From positions 62,001 to 126,000 of the forward strand of contig OMIC01000040.1 in assembly GCA_900298995.1 (NCBI GenBank): DNA of 64,000 nucleotides, given 5' to 3'. The position numbers and the translations under genes were made by a program. The stretch's first letter is position 1. Every line of letters begins with the position of its first letter. Below are positions 9,528-19,608 of the stretch, piece after piece. The stretch comes from Hyphomicrobiaceae bacterium. GTDB taxonomy: Bacteria; Pseudomonadota; Alphaproteobacteria; Rhizobiales; Aestuariivirgaceae. Below the pieces are notes generated by a model, which saw only the letters and a list, made by a program, of their open reading frames with translations, was not told the DNA's origin and ran no database searches.

Positions 9528-9567
9528 ATCCACAATCTAGTGCTCTAACCAACTGAGCTAAGGCGGC
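9491..9567 (-). tRNA. tRNA-His (GTG)
   Basis: A full cloverleaf is readable on the minus strand: acceptor GCCGCCT with AGGCGGT, D arm GCTC/GAGC, anticodon stem CTAGA/TCTAG with loop TTGTGGA (anticodon GTG at 9533-9531), and T arm CCCCG-TTCGAGC-CGGGG. CCA is encoded (9493-9491). The discriminator is A73, the first acceptor pair is a G:U wobble, and the base before position 1 is A rather than the usual G-1. This is the unusual tRNA-His type reported in a clade of Alphaproteobacteria. The 3' half overlaps ureG on the opposite strand by 37 bp. Confidence 0.95.
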
Positions 9568-9616
9568 TTCCCAGCCCCGGGTTCCTAGCCGCACTCGGCC
9601 CTGAATTCAAGCCAGC

Positions 9617-9648
9617 AAAAAGGCCCGGCTTGCGATGAAGCCGGGCCT
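9617..9648 (-). terminator. Rho-independent terminator of the phasin gene
   Basis: An 11-bp perfect stem (AGGCCCGGCTT / AAGCCGGGCCT) with a 6-base loop is followed on the minus strand by five T residues (9621-9617). It lies 18 bp after the phasin stop codon, so it should end the phasin transcript and protect the tRNA-His gene from read-through. Confidence 0.88.
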
Positions 9649-9666
9649 AGAACGGGTATCTGACGA

Positions 9667-10131
9667 TCAGGCCGCGACGGCCTTGGAGAAGGTCGCGACC
9701 GACTTGCTCACCGACTCCTGCACCGGCTTCAGCGACTCCCGGGCAAGCGCCACGGTGAGTTCATTCAGTTCGCTGGCCTGGCGCTGAAGCGTTTCAGCAT
9801 GGTCCTTGAGAAAAGTCTGCTGCAGCGTCAGGGCCTCGGAGGGGTCGCGCAGCGCAAGGAACTTGCGCGCGAAGGCGAAACCCGAATTGACGTTCAGCTG
9901 GGCGAATTCCATCGCCTTGAGCTGGATGTCGGTGACGCGGTTCTTGTAGGCGTTGGCGGCGGCGTCCATCAGCTGGACATTGCCATGCGCCAGCTCGCTC
10001 ACCTTCTCGAAGGCGGCCTGGGCCTGGTCGACAGTGGTCTGGGCAAAGCTGGCCACCTTGTCGGCGACCTGGCTCACGGCTTCTGCCTGGGGGGTGGCGG
10101 TCATCTCGGGCTTCACCTTCTTGACAGTCAT
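9667..10131 (-). CDS. Phasin family protein (PHB granule-associated)
   Basis: The 154-residue helical protein has the phasin pattern: AFEKVSELAHGNVQ, then AMEFAQLNVNSGFAFARKF and LALRDPSEALTLQQTFLKDH, ending in a SKSVATFSKAVAA tail. Phasins coat polyhydroxyalkanoate granules and limit their coalescence. It is monocistronic, with its own promoter (10182-10210) and terminator (9617-9648). Acetoacetyl-CoA synthetase a few kilobases away fits a PHB-storing cell. Some phasin-like proteins do not bind granules, so granule localisation is an inference. Confidence 0.87.
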   Translation of the reverse strand: MTVKKVKPEMTATPQAEAVSQVADKVASFAQTTVDQAQAAFEKVSELAHGNVQLMDAAANAYKNRVTDIQLKAMEFAQLNVNSGFAFARKFLALRDPSEALTLQQTFLKDHAETLQRQASELNELTVALARESLKPVQESVSKSVATFSKAVAA

Positions 10132-10181
10132 GGCTTCATCTCCTGTTGGCGGGGCCCTGCAGGTCCCCGAGCTGAAGAACG

Positions 10182-10224
10182 AATATACACCAATCTATTG
10201 TGCAATGCAACAATTTTATTGCAT
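10182..10224 (-). promoter_or_regulatory. Sigma70-like promoter of the phasin gene, with TGCA-rich overlap
   Basis: On the minus strand TTGCAT (10210-10205) and TATATT (10187-10182) are separated by 17 bp, a good sigma70 match, placing transcription start about 45 bases before the phasin ATG. The -35 region is rich in TGCA/TTGCA words (TTGTGCAATGCAACAA at 10198-10213), which resemble TGC-rich sites bound by the PHB-sensing repressor PhaR. The repressor site is a guess. Confidence 0.6.
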
Positions 10225-10345
10225 CGCGTCAAATCCTCGCCCCACCTCCCTGCCGGGAGCGGGAAGGATGGACGCCAGCCGCCGAGTTCGTCTATTTCTT
10301 GGTTAAGCCTTCGTAAACACGGGGGACGGATGGAAGGGGCACGGC

Positions 10346-12748
10346 TTGGCCGAACGTGCGGCACCGACGCTGGAGGACCTGAGAGACGTTCCGGAGGCCG
10401 CCTGGCTCTGGGATGGCGCGCGGGCGCGCATCGTGTGGGCCAACGCCGCCGGTATTTCCTATTTTGAGGGCGGCACGCTCTTCGATCTCATCGACCGGCC
10501 TTTCGACGGGCTGGAACCGGGCGTTGACCAGATCATGAGCCTGTCCCGCCGTCTCAGGCGCGGGCAGGTTGAAACCGCCCTCCTGCATTTTCCGTCGACC
10601 GGCGCCGCCGCCCCCATCGCCTGCCGTTGCATGGTGCATGCCCTGGCCGATGGCCGCCCCGGCCTGCTGGTGGTGGCGCAGCGGTCCGCCGCCGAAGAGG
10701 ACGGCAAGACGACAGCCGATATCGTCGCGGCCTTTGATCTCCTTCCATCCGCGGCGCTCCTCGTCTCATCCGACGGCGCCATTCGTCATCTCAATGCGGC
10801 AGCCCTTCTGCTTCTGGGGGCGGGCCAGCGGGCGAACCTCGCCGGGCTGCTCGGCGGCGAGGATGCCGCTGACGAGTTGCTCACCCGGCTTGAGGCGGCG
10901 GGAACGACCGTGATGACCCGAGAGCTCGCCGTGCGGCTCGGCGCGCGCGACATAAGGGTCACTGGCCGTCGCCTCAACCGCGCGGAACAGACATCCGCCT
11001 TTGCCCTGCTGCTCCTCGACGACGTCACCGAACGGCGCGCGCTGGAACGGACGCTTTCCCCAGGTGCAGGCGCCACCACATCTCAGCCCGCGGCCAGCGC
11101 GCCGGCTGCGACGGGATCGGCCCAGGCGCTCTCTGCTGCCGATGCCGCCGCCTTCGAGAGCCTCGGCCGCACGATTCAGGAAGGCCTTCGCCGCGATGCC
11201 GCGGACCCCGGCAGGCCCGAAACCGGCGAAGCGCCGAAGCCTCCGCGCCGCACCCTGCCGCGCATTCCCGATCAGGTACGCCAGCCCCTCGACAGCCGCA
11301 GCGAGCCGCTGCTGGTGGCGAAGGACGGCGAGTTGCTCTTTGCCAATCCCGCCGCTGCCCGCCTGTTTGGCCATGCCACGGGCGAGGATGTGATCAATGA
11401 CGAGGCGCTGGCAAACCGCTTCGCCCAGCTTGGCCAGTCGCTTCCGCGCTGCGAGATCACCGCCCACGGCGGGCATCGCATTCAGGCCAGCGTGCAAATG
11501 AGCGTCATTCCCTGGCTTGGCGGCCCTGCCCGTCAGTTTCTGCTCCAGACGGCTGAGGTCGGTGACGAGGAAAAGACGGCACGGCCCTCGGCCGAGGTCA
11601 TACCGCTGCCCGCCCGTCCGCAGGTATCAGAAGCCGACCAGGAGCTGCGCGCCATTCTCGACACGGCGGCCGATGGCATCATCACGCTCGATCCGGAGGC
11701 GCGCATCCACACATTCAGCGCGGGCGCCGAGGCGATCTTCGGCTATCGCATTGCCGACGTGGCCGGCAAGCCTTTCGCCGATCTTCTCACACCGGTCAGC
11801 CGAGGCATCCTGCGCGATTATCTGGCAGCCCTGCAGGGCCCGGGCCTTGCCGCGGTTTTCAATGACGGACGCGAGGTAACGGCCAGGGTGCGCCAGGGCG
11901 GCGAGGTACCGCTGTTCCTGACCATCAGCCGGCTCGCGGCACCGCGCTCGCAGGCCGCCTTCTGCGCGGCGGTGCGCGACATCACGCAATGGAAGAAGAC
12001 TGAGGAGGAGCTGCGCGAGGCCAAGGAACGCGCCGAGGCCACCAGCCGCCAGAAATCCGAGTTCCTCGCCAGCGTGAGCCATGAGCTGCGGACGCCGCTC
12101 AATGCCATCATGGGATTTTCCGAGGTCATGCGCCTTGGGCGTTTCGGCGAGATCGGCAATGAAAAATACCGTGGCTATGTGCAGGACATTCATGCCAGTG
12201 GTGCGCATCTTCTGTCGCTCATCGACGATCTGCTCGACCTCTCGAAGGTCGAGGCCGGCAAACTTGAACTCAATTTCACGTCGGTGAACCTCGGCGATGT
12301 GGTCGATTATGCCGTCCGGATGCTGCAGGAGCAGGCCACTGCGGCTCGCGTCGTGTTGCGCAAATCGCTGCCACCCGACCTGCCGAATGTGGTCGCCGAT
12401 CTGCGGTCGATGCGCCAGGTGATGATGAATCTTCTGTCCAACGCCATCAAGTTCACGGACCCCGGAGGACAGGTGGTGATCTCCGCCCAGCTCATGGCGC
12501 AGGGCGAGTTGAAGCTCAGGATCAAGGACACCGGCATCGGCATGGACTCGAGGCAGCTCGAGGGCGCACTCGAACCCTTCGGGCGGGTGGCAACCGAAGG
12601 ACGCGACGCGCCGGGAACCGGTCTCGGCCTGCCGCTCACCAAGGCGCTGATCGAGGCCAACCGCGCCAGCCTTGGCCTGTTGAGCGAACCCGGCAAGGGC
12701 ACGCTGGCCGAGATCACATTCCCCACCCCGCGCGTTCTGGCGGACTAG
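10346..12748 (+). CDS. Multi-PAS sensor histidine kinase (PleC/DivJ/PdhS type)
   Basis: The 800-residue protein has degenerate PAS-like segments at the N terminus and near residue 320, a clear PAS domain at about 425-545 (DTAADGIITLDPEARIHTFSAGAE), a short coiled linker, then a HisKA domain with phosphorylatable H579 in SVSHELRTPLN and an ATPase domain with MMNLLSNAIKF, DTGIGMD and GTGLGLPL. No membrane segment is visible, so it is probably cytosolic. The dimerisation region (MRLGRFGEIGNEKYRGYVQDI) resembles the alphaproteobacterial DivK-partner kinases. The start is TTG at 10346, supported by GGAAGGGG upstream. There is no adjacent response regulator. It is followed after 7 bp by an ABC permease gene. 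Confidence 0.85.
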   Translation: MAERAAPTLEDLRDVPEAAWLWDGARARIVWANAAGISYFEGGTLFDLIDRPFDGLEPGVDQIMSLSRRLRRGQVETALLHFPSTGAAAPIACRCMVHALADGRPGLLVVAQRSAAEEDGKTTADIVAAFDLLPSAALLVSSDGAIRHLNAAALLLLGAGQRANLAGLLGGEDAADELLTRLEAAGTTVMTRELAVRLGARDIRVTGRRLNRAEQTSAFALLLLDDVTERRALERTLSPGAGATTSQPAASAPAATGSAQALSAADAAAFESLGRTIQEGLRRDAADPGRPETGEAPKPPRRTLPRIPDQVRQPLDSRSEPLLVAKDGELLFANPAAARLFGHATGEDVINDEALANRFAQLGQSLPRCEITAHGGHRIQASVQMSVIPWLGGPARQFLLQTAEVGDEEKTARPSAEVIPLPARPQVSEADQELRAILDTAADGIITLDPEARIHTFSAGAEAIFGYRIADVAGKPFADLLTPVSRGILRDYLAALQGPGLAAVFNDGREVTARVRQGGEVPLFLTISRLAAPRSQAAFCAAVRDITQWKKTEEELREAKERAEATSRQKSEFLASVSHELRTPLNAIMGFSEVMRLGRFGEIGNEKYRGYVQDIHASGAHLLSLIDDLLDLSKVEAGKLELNFTSVNLGDVVDYAVRMLQEQATAARVVLRKSLPPDLPNVVADLRSMRQVMMNLLSNAIKFTDPGGQVVISAQLMAQGELKLRIKDTGIGMDSRQLEGALEPFGRVATEGRDAPGTGLGLPLTKALIEANRASLGLLSEPGKGTLAEITFPTPRVLAD

Positions 12749-12755
12749 GCGCGCC

Positions 12756-14435
12756 ATGGCCACGACCGGTACCGGGGCTGTTGTCAGGAGCCCGCCGCGG
12801 CCTCTGAGCGAAAGGCTGCTCAGCCTTGCCGCACTTGTGACGGGTCTGGCGCTGGCCCTGCCGGTCATCACCATCTTCCTTCTGGCACTGACACCGACCG
12901 AGAATGTCTGGCCGCATCTCATCGGCACGGTGCTGCCGGGCTATGTGCTGCGCACCGTCCTTCTCATGGCGGGCGTGGGCGTCATCACCTTCGTGGTGGG
13001 CACCGCCGTCGCCTGGCTCGTCACCATGTGCCGCTTTCCGCTACGGCCACTGTTTCTCTGGGCCTCGCTCCTGCCGCTCGCCATGCCGGGCTACATCGTC
13101 GCCTATGCCTATGTCGACTTCCTGAGTTATTCCGGCCCGCTGCAGACCTGGTTGCGTGGGCTGTTCGGCTGGAAGAGCCCTGCCGACTACTGGTTCCCTG
13201 AGATCCGTTCGCTGGGAGGGGCCATCGTCGTGTTGTCGATGGTGCTCTATCCCTATGTGTTCCTCACCGCGCGGGCGAGCTTCATCCGTCAGCCCGCCAC
13301 CCAGCTCGAGGTGGCGCGCGCATTGGGCCGTTCGCCGTGGGGCGCTTTCCGCGCCGTGGCCCTTCCGCTTGCAAGGCCCGGGATCGCGGTGGGCGTGTCG
13401 CTCGCCCTGATGGAATGCCTCAATGACATCGGGGCGGCGGGTTTCTTCGGCGTCCGGACGCTGACGCTTGGCGTCTACACCACGTGGCTCTCGCAGGGAA
13501 ATCTCGGCGGTGCGGCACAAATCTCGGCGGTCATGCTGCTGTTCATCTTCCTGCTTGTGTGGTTCGAGCGCTCGGCGCGGCGCAGGCAGTCCTTTGTGCT
13601 GCCGGCACAGAGGCCGCGCCAGCCGGACCGTATCCGACTCAATGGCTGGCAGCGCGCGCTCGCAGTGCTGGTATGCGGTTTGCCGATCGTCATCGGCTTC
13701 GTGATCCCGGCTCTTGTGCTGCTCAATTTCGCCGCCACGCGCTGGGCCGATGCGCTCTCGCCTGCCTATCTCGATGCGGTCTATCATTCGCTGCTGCTCG
13801 CCGCGCTCGCTGCTGCGATCGCGGTGGCGCTGGGGCTGGTGCTGGGCTACGCCAACCGCGCCATGCAGCAGGGCTTCACCACGCGGGTGATCCGGCTGGC
13901 CGCGCTGGGCTACGCCATCCCCGGCACGGTGCTGGGCATCGGTGTGCTGATCCCGCTGGCGGGCTTCGACAATGCGCTGGACGGCTTCCTGCGCGCGCAG
14001 TTCGGCATTTCCACGGGGCTGCTGCTCTCGGGCACGATCGCCGCCATCGTCTTCGCCTATGTGGTGCGCTTCCTCGCCGTGTCATTCGGGGCGATCGAGT
14101 CCGGGCTGCAGAAGGTGACGCCCAATGTCGCAGCGGCGGCGCGCACTCTGGGACGCGGCCCGATCAGCGCCTTCTTTGAAGTGCATCTGCCGCTCCTGCG
14201 ACCGGCACTGGTGTCGGCGGCACTCCTGGTCTTCGTCGATTGCATGAAGGAGCTGCCCGCCACACTCATCCTGAGGCCATTCGACTTCGAGACACTGGCC
14301 ACCACAGTCTTCATGCTGGCCTCGCTCGATCAGCTTGAGGAGAGCGCTCTTCCCGCACTCACCATTGTTGCCGTGGGCCTTCTGCCCGTGATCCTGCTGT
14401 CACGCACCCTGCACGAACCCCACATCACGTCCTGA
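12756..14435 (+). CDS. Fe3+-type ABC transporter permease (fused FbpB-like)
   Basis: The 559-residue protein has two copies of the binding-protein-dependent permease domain and about twelve membrane helices. Both EAA-type loops are visible: [28 protein letters not shown] near residues 185-208 and [27 protein letters not shown] near 455-485. This fused arrangement is typical of FbpB/AfuB iron(III) permeases. No ATPase or binding protein is adjacent, so its partners are elsewhere or lost. Its 3' end overlaps the convergent aacS gene by 11 bp. Thiamine (ThiP) permeases are also fused; the iron call is the more likely of the two. Confidence 0.82.
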   Translation: MATTGTGAVVRSPPRPLSERLLSLAALVTGLALALPVITIFLLALTPTENVWPHLIGTVLPGYVLRTVLLMAGVGVITFVVGTAVAWLVTMCRFPLRPLFLWASLLPLAMPGYIVAYAYVDFLSYSGPLQTWLRGLFGWKSPADYWFPEIRSLGGAIVVLSMVLYPYVFLTARASFIRQPATQLEVARALGRSPWGAFRAVALPLARPGIAVGVSLALMECLNDIGAAGFFGVRTLTLGVYTTWLSQGNLGGAAQISAVMLLFIFLLVWFERSARRRQSFVLPAQRPRQPDRIRLNGWQRALAVLVCGLPIVIGFVIPALVLLNFAATRWADALSPAYLDAVYHSLLLAALAAAIAVALGLVLGYANRAMQQGFTTRVIRLAALGYAIPGTVLGIGVLIPLAGFDNALDGFLRAQFGISTGLLLSGTIAAIVFAYVVRFLAVSFGAIESGLQKVTPNVAAAARTLGRGPISAFFEVHLPLLRPALVSAALLVFVDCMKELPATLILRPFDFETLATTVFMLASLDQLEESALPALTIVAVGLLPVILLSRTLHEPHITS

Positions 14436-16365
14436 GTTCGGCGAGATTGGCAAACAGATCGAGCGCCTCGGGATTGGCGAGAGCCTCCTTGTTCTTGACG
14501 GCGCGTCCATGCACCACGTCGCGGACGGCGAGCTCGGTGATCTTTCCAGATTTTGTGCGTGGAATATCCGACACCGCTACGATTCGCGCGGGAACATGCC
14601 GCGGCGATGCACCCTGACGGATCTGCTGCTTGATCCGGGAGACAAGCGAGTCATCGAGCACGGCGCCGGGCCGCAGCCGCACGAACAGCACGACCCGCAC
14701 GTCACTGTCCCAGTCCTGACCAATGGCCAGAGCCTCGATCACCTCCGGAACCTGCTCCACCTGGGCATAGAGTTCAGCCGTGCCGATGCGCACACCGCCC
14801 GGGTTCAACGTGGCGTCCGAGCGGCCGTGGATGATCATGCCACCATGCGCGGTGAGTTCGGCGAAGTCGCCATGACACCAGATGTTGGGAAAGCGCGCGA
14901 AATAGGCATTATGATACTTGGCGCCATCGGCATCGTTCCAGAACATCACAGGCATGGACGGGAACGGCCTGACGCACACGAGTTCGCCCTTCTCGCCACG
15001 GACCGGTTGGCCTTGCTCGTCATAGACATCGACGGCCATGCCAAGCATCGGCCCCTGGATCTCGCCGCGCCAGACCGGCGAGAGCGGATTGCCGCCCACG
15101 AAGCAGCCGCAGATATCGGTGCCCCCGGAAATCGACGCCAGCTGAAAATCCGCCTTGATGCCGGAATACACGAAGTCGAAGCTCTCGGCGCTGAGCGGAG
15201 AGCCCGTGGACAGCATGCTGCGCAGGGCGGGCAGCCGGTGCGTCTCGCGCGGAACGAGTCCGCTCTTCTTCACGGCGTCGATGTATTTGGCCGACGTTCC
15301 GAAGATGGTCATGCCCTCCTGTTCGGCGTAGTCGAACAGCACGCGCTCCGAGGGATGGAAAGGTGATCCATCATAGAGCAACAGCGTCGCGCCTGCGGCC
15401 AGCCCCGACACCAGCCAGTTCCACATCATCCAGCCACAGGTCGAGAAGTAGAACAGACGGTCTGAAGGCCCGGTGTCGGTGTTGAGAACATGTTCGACGA
15501 GATGCTTGAGCAGGATACCGCCCGCCGAATGCACGATGCATTTCGGAATGCCGGTGGTCCCCGACGAATAGAGAATGTACAGCGGATGATCGAAGGGAAG
15601 CTGGGCGAAGCTGATGGGCGCATCGCTGTGCGGCGCCGAGAAGCCCGCCAGCGTGCCGCCTCCGGTAAGGGCAGCGGCGACCTGCTCGGCCTCGCCGATG
15701 TAATCGATGATCAGGGTCTTCTCGACCCCGGGAAGATCCTTGAGCACGTTTTCGATCTTCCCAGCCAGCCGGATGGTCTTGCCGGCATAGTAGTAGCCAT
15801 CGCACGCCACGAGGATCCTGGGCCCGATCTGCCCGAAGCGGTCGAGGATGCCCCGCTCGCCAAAATCGGGCGAGCAGCTTGACCAGATGGCGCCAAGCGA
15901 GGCAGCCGCCAGAAAGCAGATGATCGCCTCCGGCATGTTCGGCACGATGGCGCAGACGCGGTCACCCGGCCCGATGCCTGCAGCGGCAAGGGCGCGGTGG
16001 AGCTTCGCCACGGCCCTGTTGAGCTCCGCCCAACTCATGCGGCGGGCGACCCTGTCCTCGCCGCGGAAGACCAAAGCCTCGCTGTCATCGGATTTGCGCA
16101 GCATGTTCTCGGCATAGTTGAGCCGCGCGTCCGGGAAGAACCTGGCGCCGGGCATCTTGTCCTTGTCGGTGATGACGCGCCCGCCCCGCTCGTCCGCCCG
16201 CACATCGCAGAAGTCCCAGACCGCCGTCCAGAAGGCCTCCGGCTCGTCAACCGAGAAGCGCAGGACCTCCTCGAAGGAGGTGAAGCCCAAGGGCTTCATG
16301 AAGCGCCAGAGGCTGGACTGGGCGATACGGTCGGGACTGGGGGTCCACAACGGGCGTTCGGTCAT
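14425..16365 (-). CDS. aacS: Acetoacetyl-CoA synthetase
   Basis: The 646-residue ANL-superfamily adenylating enzyme activates acetoacetate with CoA and ATP, supplying or recovering PHB precursors. AMP-binding motif [25 protein letters not shown] and the C-terminal catalytic-lysine segment [15 protein letters not shown] are visible; the length and [16 protein letters not shown] region fit AacS rather than acetyl-CoA synthetase. The open frame extends 48 codons upstream; ATG at 16365 is chosen because GGAGGAG lies eight bases before it and it yields [14 protein letters not shown]. It converges on the permease gene with no terminator between. Confidence 0.92.
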   Translation of the reverse strand: MTERPLWTPSPDRIAQSSLWRFMKPLGFTSFEEVLRFSVDEPEAFWTAVWDFCDVRADERGGRVITDKDKMPGARFFPDARLNYAENMLRKSDDSEALVFRGEDRVARRMSWAELNRAVAKLHRALAAAGIGPGDRVCAIVPNMPEAIICFLAAASLGAIWSSCSPDFGERGILDRFGQIGPRILVACDGYYYAGKTIRLAGKIENVLKDLPGVEKTLIIDYIGEAEQVAAALTGGGTLAGFSAPHSDAPISFAQLPFDHPLYILYSSGTTGIPKCIVHSAGGILLKHLVEHVLNTDTGPSDRLFYFSTCGWMMWNWLVSGLAAGATLLLYDGSPFHPSERVLFDYAEQEGMTIFGTSAKYIDAVKKSGLVPRETHRLPALRSMLSTGSPLSAESFDFVYSGIKADFQLASISGGTDICGCFVGGNPLSPVWRGEIQGPMLGMAVDVYDEQGQPVRGEKGELVCVRPFPSMPVMFWNDADGAKYHNAYFARFPNIWCHGDFAELTAHGGMIIHGRSDATLNPGGVRIGTAELYAQVEQVPEVIEALAIGQDWDSDVRVVLFVRLRPGAVLDDSLVSRIKQQIRQGASPRHVPARIVAVSDIPRTKSGKITELAVRDVVHGRAVKNKEALANPEALDLFANLAELRT

Positions 16366-16459
16366 GTAAGGCACTCCTCCGGGATGGTTTTGGCCTCTAG
16401 TCATGTCACAGAAGCGCCGCAAGTGCCGCCCAGGCATGAGTGGTTTTCCGGAGTTTTCG

Positions 16460-18187
16460 ATGCGTGATCGACATATGCTTGCCGGTGGCGGCGCCGTGGC
16501 CGTCTTCATCCTGCTGGTATGCGCCTATGTGCTGGTCATGCCGTACTGGGCGCCGGGTCGGCTGACGGACCTTGCCCTCCAGTCCATGGGCCGCGGCTTT
16601 GCTGCGGCGGGGGGCGGCCATCTCGAATTCGGTCCGCTGGCCATCCGGATCGATGACGCGGTGCTTTCGGGGCCGGAAGGCTCGGCCGACAGCTTCGTGA
16701 AGGCGGGCGCCGTGATCGTTCCGGTGACCTTCGGTCAACTCCTGTCGCGCCAGCCGGATTTCTCCACTATCACGCTGCGCGATGCCGAGATCGCCCTGCT
16801 CATCGACGAGCGGGGCGATGCAAGCTGGGACATGCATGTGCCCGCCACCGGCGCGGCCATGAAGATCACGCTCGAGCGGGCCGCCCTGCGCTATTTCGAT
16901 GCCCGCAACAATCAGGCCCTGGCCCTCGGCCATGTCGAGGGCCTCCTGGAGATCCGGCCTGACGGCAGCATGAGCTTCAACGGCTCGGCGGTGATCGCCG
17001 GGGAGCTCGTTCGGGCCAGCGCCGACCTTCGGTCACTGGCGCGCGTCAACACCGATGGATCCCCACTTGACCTTGCGCTGACCGCCCCGTCGGGCACGCT
17101 CACCTTCAGCGGTCGCCTCGCGACCTCGAAGGCCTTGAGCCTCGCTGGCCCCTTGAGTCTCGCAGGTCCGGACCTCGCAGGCCTGCTGAGCCTGACCGCC
17201 GGGCCCGCTGCCGCGGCTATGCCCTCCGCCACCGCGTTCAGCCTCGAGGGCGCCCTCGACAGCGCCGGCCGGGCCTTTGCCATCCGCAAGGCGGTACTGA
17301 TGCTCGGAGGCTTCGGTGCTGCCGGCGATCTGGCAGTCGATCTGCGGGGCGAGCGGCCACGGCTTCAGGCCAATCTTGCCGCCGCCAGCCTGCCCGTGGA
17401 TCAGCTGGTGCCTGCATCGGGCGCAGGACCGCTCGACTGGGGCCGGAGATCCATTCCCTTCGCACTGCTGCGCATGGCCGACGCCGACATCACATTGCGC
17501 GCCGAGACCGCGCGCTATGGCAGTCTCACAACCGCCGCCACGCAGCTGAACGCAACGCTGGCCGATGGCCGTTTGTCCGTGTCCGGTGACACCCGGCTGG
17601 CCACGGGCGGCGGGCTCGGTGTCGCGGTTGGCCTTGATGCGGCGGCCCTGCCGCCTCAGGCCTCGGTCTCGCTCCGGGCGGACGAGACCGGCGCGCAGCC
17701 CCTCCTGGCGGCGCTTACAGGTGTCACCCAGCTCGCCGGCGCGGGCGGTTTTTCCGCCGAGCTGACAGCCTCCGGCACTACCCAGGAAGAAATGGTCGGC
17801 ACGCTGGCGGGCACGGCCCGGCTGGCGCTGCGGGACGGCAGCATCACAGGCAGCGATCTGCCGGCCCTCATGGTTGCCGCAACGACACCTGTCACCGGCT
17901 GGACAGCCGGAGCCGGCGCAACGCCTTTCAAGACGCTGTCGGGCGAGGTGGCGCTCGCCGACGGCATCGCAACGATCCGCCAGTTGACCATCGCGACGGG
18001 CTCCACGGTGCTCGGCATCTCAGGCACCGGTGACCTCCTGCGGCGCGCGGTAGATGTGACGGTTGTCGCATCGCCCGAGTCCGGTGCGGCACCCACCGCG
18101 GCTGTCGGCATCCGGGGCAAATGGGACGCACCGGCCATTGGCCCGGCACCGGCGCCGGCAGGTTCCCTGCCCGCGACAGGCAATTGA
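16460..18187 (+). CDS. AsmA-like envelope protein
   Basis: The protein has 575 residues from ATG at 16460. One N-terminal membrane helix (about residues 6-26) is followed by a long beta-rich periplasmic region with [19 protein letters not shown] and a C-terminal AsmA-type segment ([11 protein letters not shown]...[20 protein letters not shown]). AsmA-family proteins are thought to span the periplasm and influence outer-membrane lipid supply. The start is chosen over 16403 because CGGAG lies seven bases upstream and the shorter form gives a clean signal anchor. It is divergent from aacS. Exact role unknown. Confidence 0.78.
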   Translation: MRDRHMLAGGGAVAVFILLVCAYVLVMPYWAPGRLTDLALQSMGRGFAAAGGGHLEFGPLAIRIDDAVLSGPEGSADSFVKAGAVIVPVTFGQLLSRQPDFSTITLRDAEIALLIDERGDASWDMHVPATGAAMKITLERAALRYFDARNNQALALGHVEGLLEIRPDGSMSFNGSAVIAGELVRASADLRSLARVNTDGSPLDLALTAPSGTLTFSGRLATSKALSLAGPLSLAGPDLAGLLSLTAGPAAAAMPSATAFSLEGALDSAGRAFAIRKAVLMLGGFGAAGDLAVDLRGERPRLQANLAAASLPVDQLVPASGAGPLDWGRRSIPFALLRMADADITLRAETARYGSLTTAATQLNATLADGRLSVSGDTRLATGGGLGVAVGLDAAALPPQASVSLRADETGAQPLLAALTGVTQLAGAGGFSAELTASGTTQEEMVGTLAGTARLALRDGSITGSDLPALMVAATTPVTGWTAGAGATPFKTLSGEVALADGIATIRQLTIATGSTVLGISGTGDLLRRAVDVTVVASPESGAAPTAAVGIRGKWDAPAIGPAPAPAGSLPATGN

Positions 18188-18218
18188 TCATTCGGCGCGT
18201 GAAGGGCATGGTTCGAAC

Positions 18219-18671
18219 ATGATCCGGGTTCAGCAACAGCCCTTTGATGCCGCCCATGAACTGGCCCTGCTCCGGCAGGGGCGCAGCGGACTTGGCGGCA
18301 CCGTGATGTTTCTCGGCACCGTGCGCGAACTCTCGGATGGCCGCGCCATCAACACCATGACGCTCGAGCACTATCCCGGCATGACCGAGAAGGCACTGGC
18401 CGAGATCGAGGCGGAAGCCCTGCGGCGCTGGCCGGTCGAAGCCTCGCTCATCATTCACCGCTATGGCCGGCTGGAACCGGGCGAGGACATCGTGCTGGTG
18501 ATCACCGCTTCGGCCCACCGCGCCGCAGCTTTCGAGGCCTGTCACTTCCTCATCGACTGGCTCAAGACCAAGGCGCCGTTCTGGAAGCTGGAGGAAGGTG
18601 AGGCGGGAGCCGACTGGGTCGCAGCCAAGGAGAGCGATGACGAGGCCACGGCGCGCTGGGACAAGGCCTAG
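18219..18671 (+). CDS. moaE: Molybdopterin synthase catalytic subunit MoaE
   Basis: The 150-residue protein matches MoaE length and motifs: GGTVMFLGTVRELSDG, LEHYPGMTEKAL, HRYGRLEPGEDIVLV and WLKTKAPFWKLEE, the last with the conserved active-site lysines. MoaE with MoaD inserts the dithiolene sulfurs into molybdopterin. The open frame starts far upstream; ATG at 18219 gives the usual N terminus MIRVQQQPFD. No moaD is adjacent. It converges with modA, a molybdate uptake gene, so this is a small molybdenum neighbourhood. Confidence 0.92.
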   Translation: MIRVQQQPFDAAHELALLRQGRSGLGGTVMFLGTVRELSDGRAINTMTLEHYPGMTEKALAEIEAEALRRWPVEASLIIHRYGRLEPGEDIVLVITASAHRAAAFEACHFLIDWLKTKAPFWKLEEGEAGADWVAAKESDDEATARWDKA

Positions 18672-18699
18672 CGCCCGTTGATGGCTGCTGTCCGGTCTG

Positions 18700-19503
18700 T
18701 CACGGTGCCGGAAGCGGCTTGAACCCCTGCGCGCTGAATATCGCCTGTGCCGTCGCTGAACGCAGGAAGCGCAGGAAGTCGCCCGCATCGGGATGGCGCG
18801 GTGGCGCAATGGCGGCGGCCGGATAGATGATCGGCGGATGGCTGTCCGCCGGAAACACGCCAAGCACCTTCACCTCGGGTTCGGCCACCGCGTCGGTCTG
18901 ATAGACGATACCTGCCCGCGCCTCGCCCGTGGCGACGAGTTTCAGCGCGGCGCGCACATTCTCGGCCTGGGCCAGGCGGGCCTCGACGCTTGCCCAGACC
19001 CCGAGGCTCTCGAGCGCAGCCTTGCCATAGCGACCGGCAGGCACGGAGGTCACCTCCCCCATGGCAAGCCTGCCCCCGCCCAGAAGCCCAGCGAGATCGA
19101 AACCGGGGCCAATGGAGATCCGCGCGTCCGAGTCCGCCGGGGCGACAAGCACCAGCTCATTGCCGACGACCCTCGTTTCCGTGTCCGGAATGATCAGCTT
19201 CCGCTCCGCCAGATAGGCCATCCAGTCGAGGTCGGCCGAGATGAACACGTCCGCAGGTGCGCCCGCCTCGATCTGCCTCGCCAGTGCGGAACTTGCCGCG
19301 TAGGAATTGACGGTTGCCTTGCCGGTTTCGCGTGTCCAGGCGGAGCTGACCTCGTCGAGTGCCGTCTTGAGGCTGGCGGCAGCGAAGACGGTCAGCCTTT
19401 GAGGCTCGGCAGCCACGGCCCGGGGCGCCAAGGCCGCACATGCCAGCAGGCCAAGCAGAAACGCACGCCGATCAGGAGTGCAGCGGGTCAAATCTGCGGA
19501 CAT
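18700..19503 (-). CDS. modA: Molybdate ABC transporter substrate-binding protein ModA
   Basis: The 267-residue periplasmic protein has a signal with twin arginines (DRRAFLLGLLACAALAPRAVAA), then the ModA core LTVFAAASLKTALDEV, SSALARQIEAGAPADVFISAD, TSVPAGRYGKAALESLGVW and GIVYQTDAV. It captures molybdate or tungstate for a ModBC importer, but no modB or modC lies beside it in this window. LLAC in the signal could also be read as a lipobox. A ModE-type operator sits 22 bp upstream of its start. Confidence 0.92.
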   Translation of the reverse strand: MSADLTRCTPDRRAFLLGLLACAALAPRAVAAEPQRLTVFAAASLKTALDEVSSAWTRETGKATVNSYAASSALARQIEAGAPADVFISADLDWMAYLAERKLIIPDTETRVVGNELVLVAPADSDARISIGPGFDLAGLLGGGRLAMGEVTSVPAGRYGKAALESLGVWASVEARLAQAENVRAALKLVATGEARAGIVYQTDAVAEPEVKVLGVFPADSHPPIIYPAAAIAPPRHPDAGDFLRFLRSATAQAIFSAQGFKPLPAP

Positions 19504-19525
19504 GGATGATTGTGCTCCGAACCGT

Positions 19526-19548
19526 CGTTATAGTCAGTCGCATATAAC
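19526..19548 (-). promoter_or_regulatory. Candidate ModE-type molybdate operator of modA
   Basis: GTTATA (19527-19532) and TATAAC (19543-19548) form an exact inverted repeat separated by 10 bases; the left half extends to CGTTATA. The E. coli modA operator bound by molybdate-loaded ModE has the same half-sites and the same spacing. Position just upstream of modA fits repression when molybdate is plentiful. Confidence 0.72.
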
Positions 19549-19608
19549 ACATCCGCGAACCGCGCAAGCCGGTGACCGCAGACGGGCGTTGCCTCCCGCT
19601 GCCTGCCG

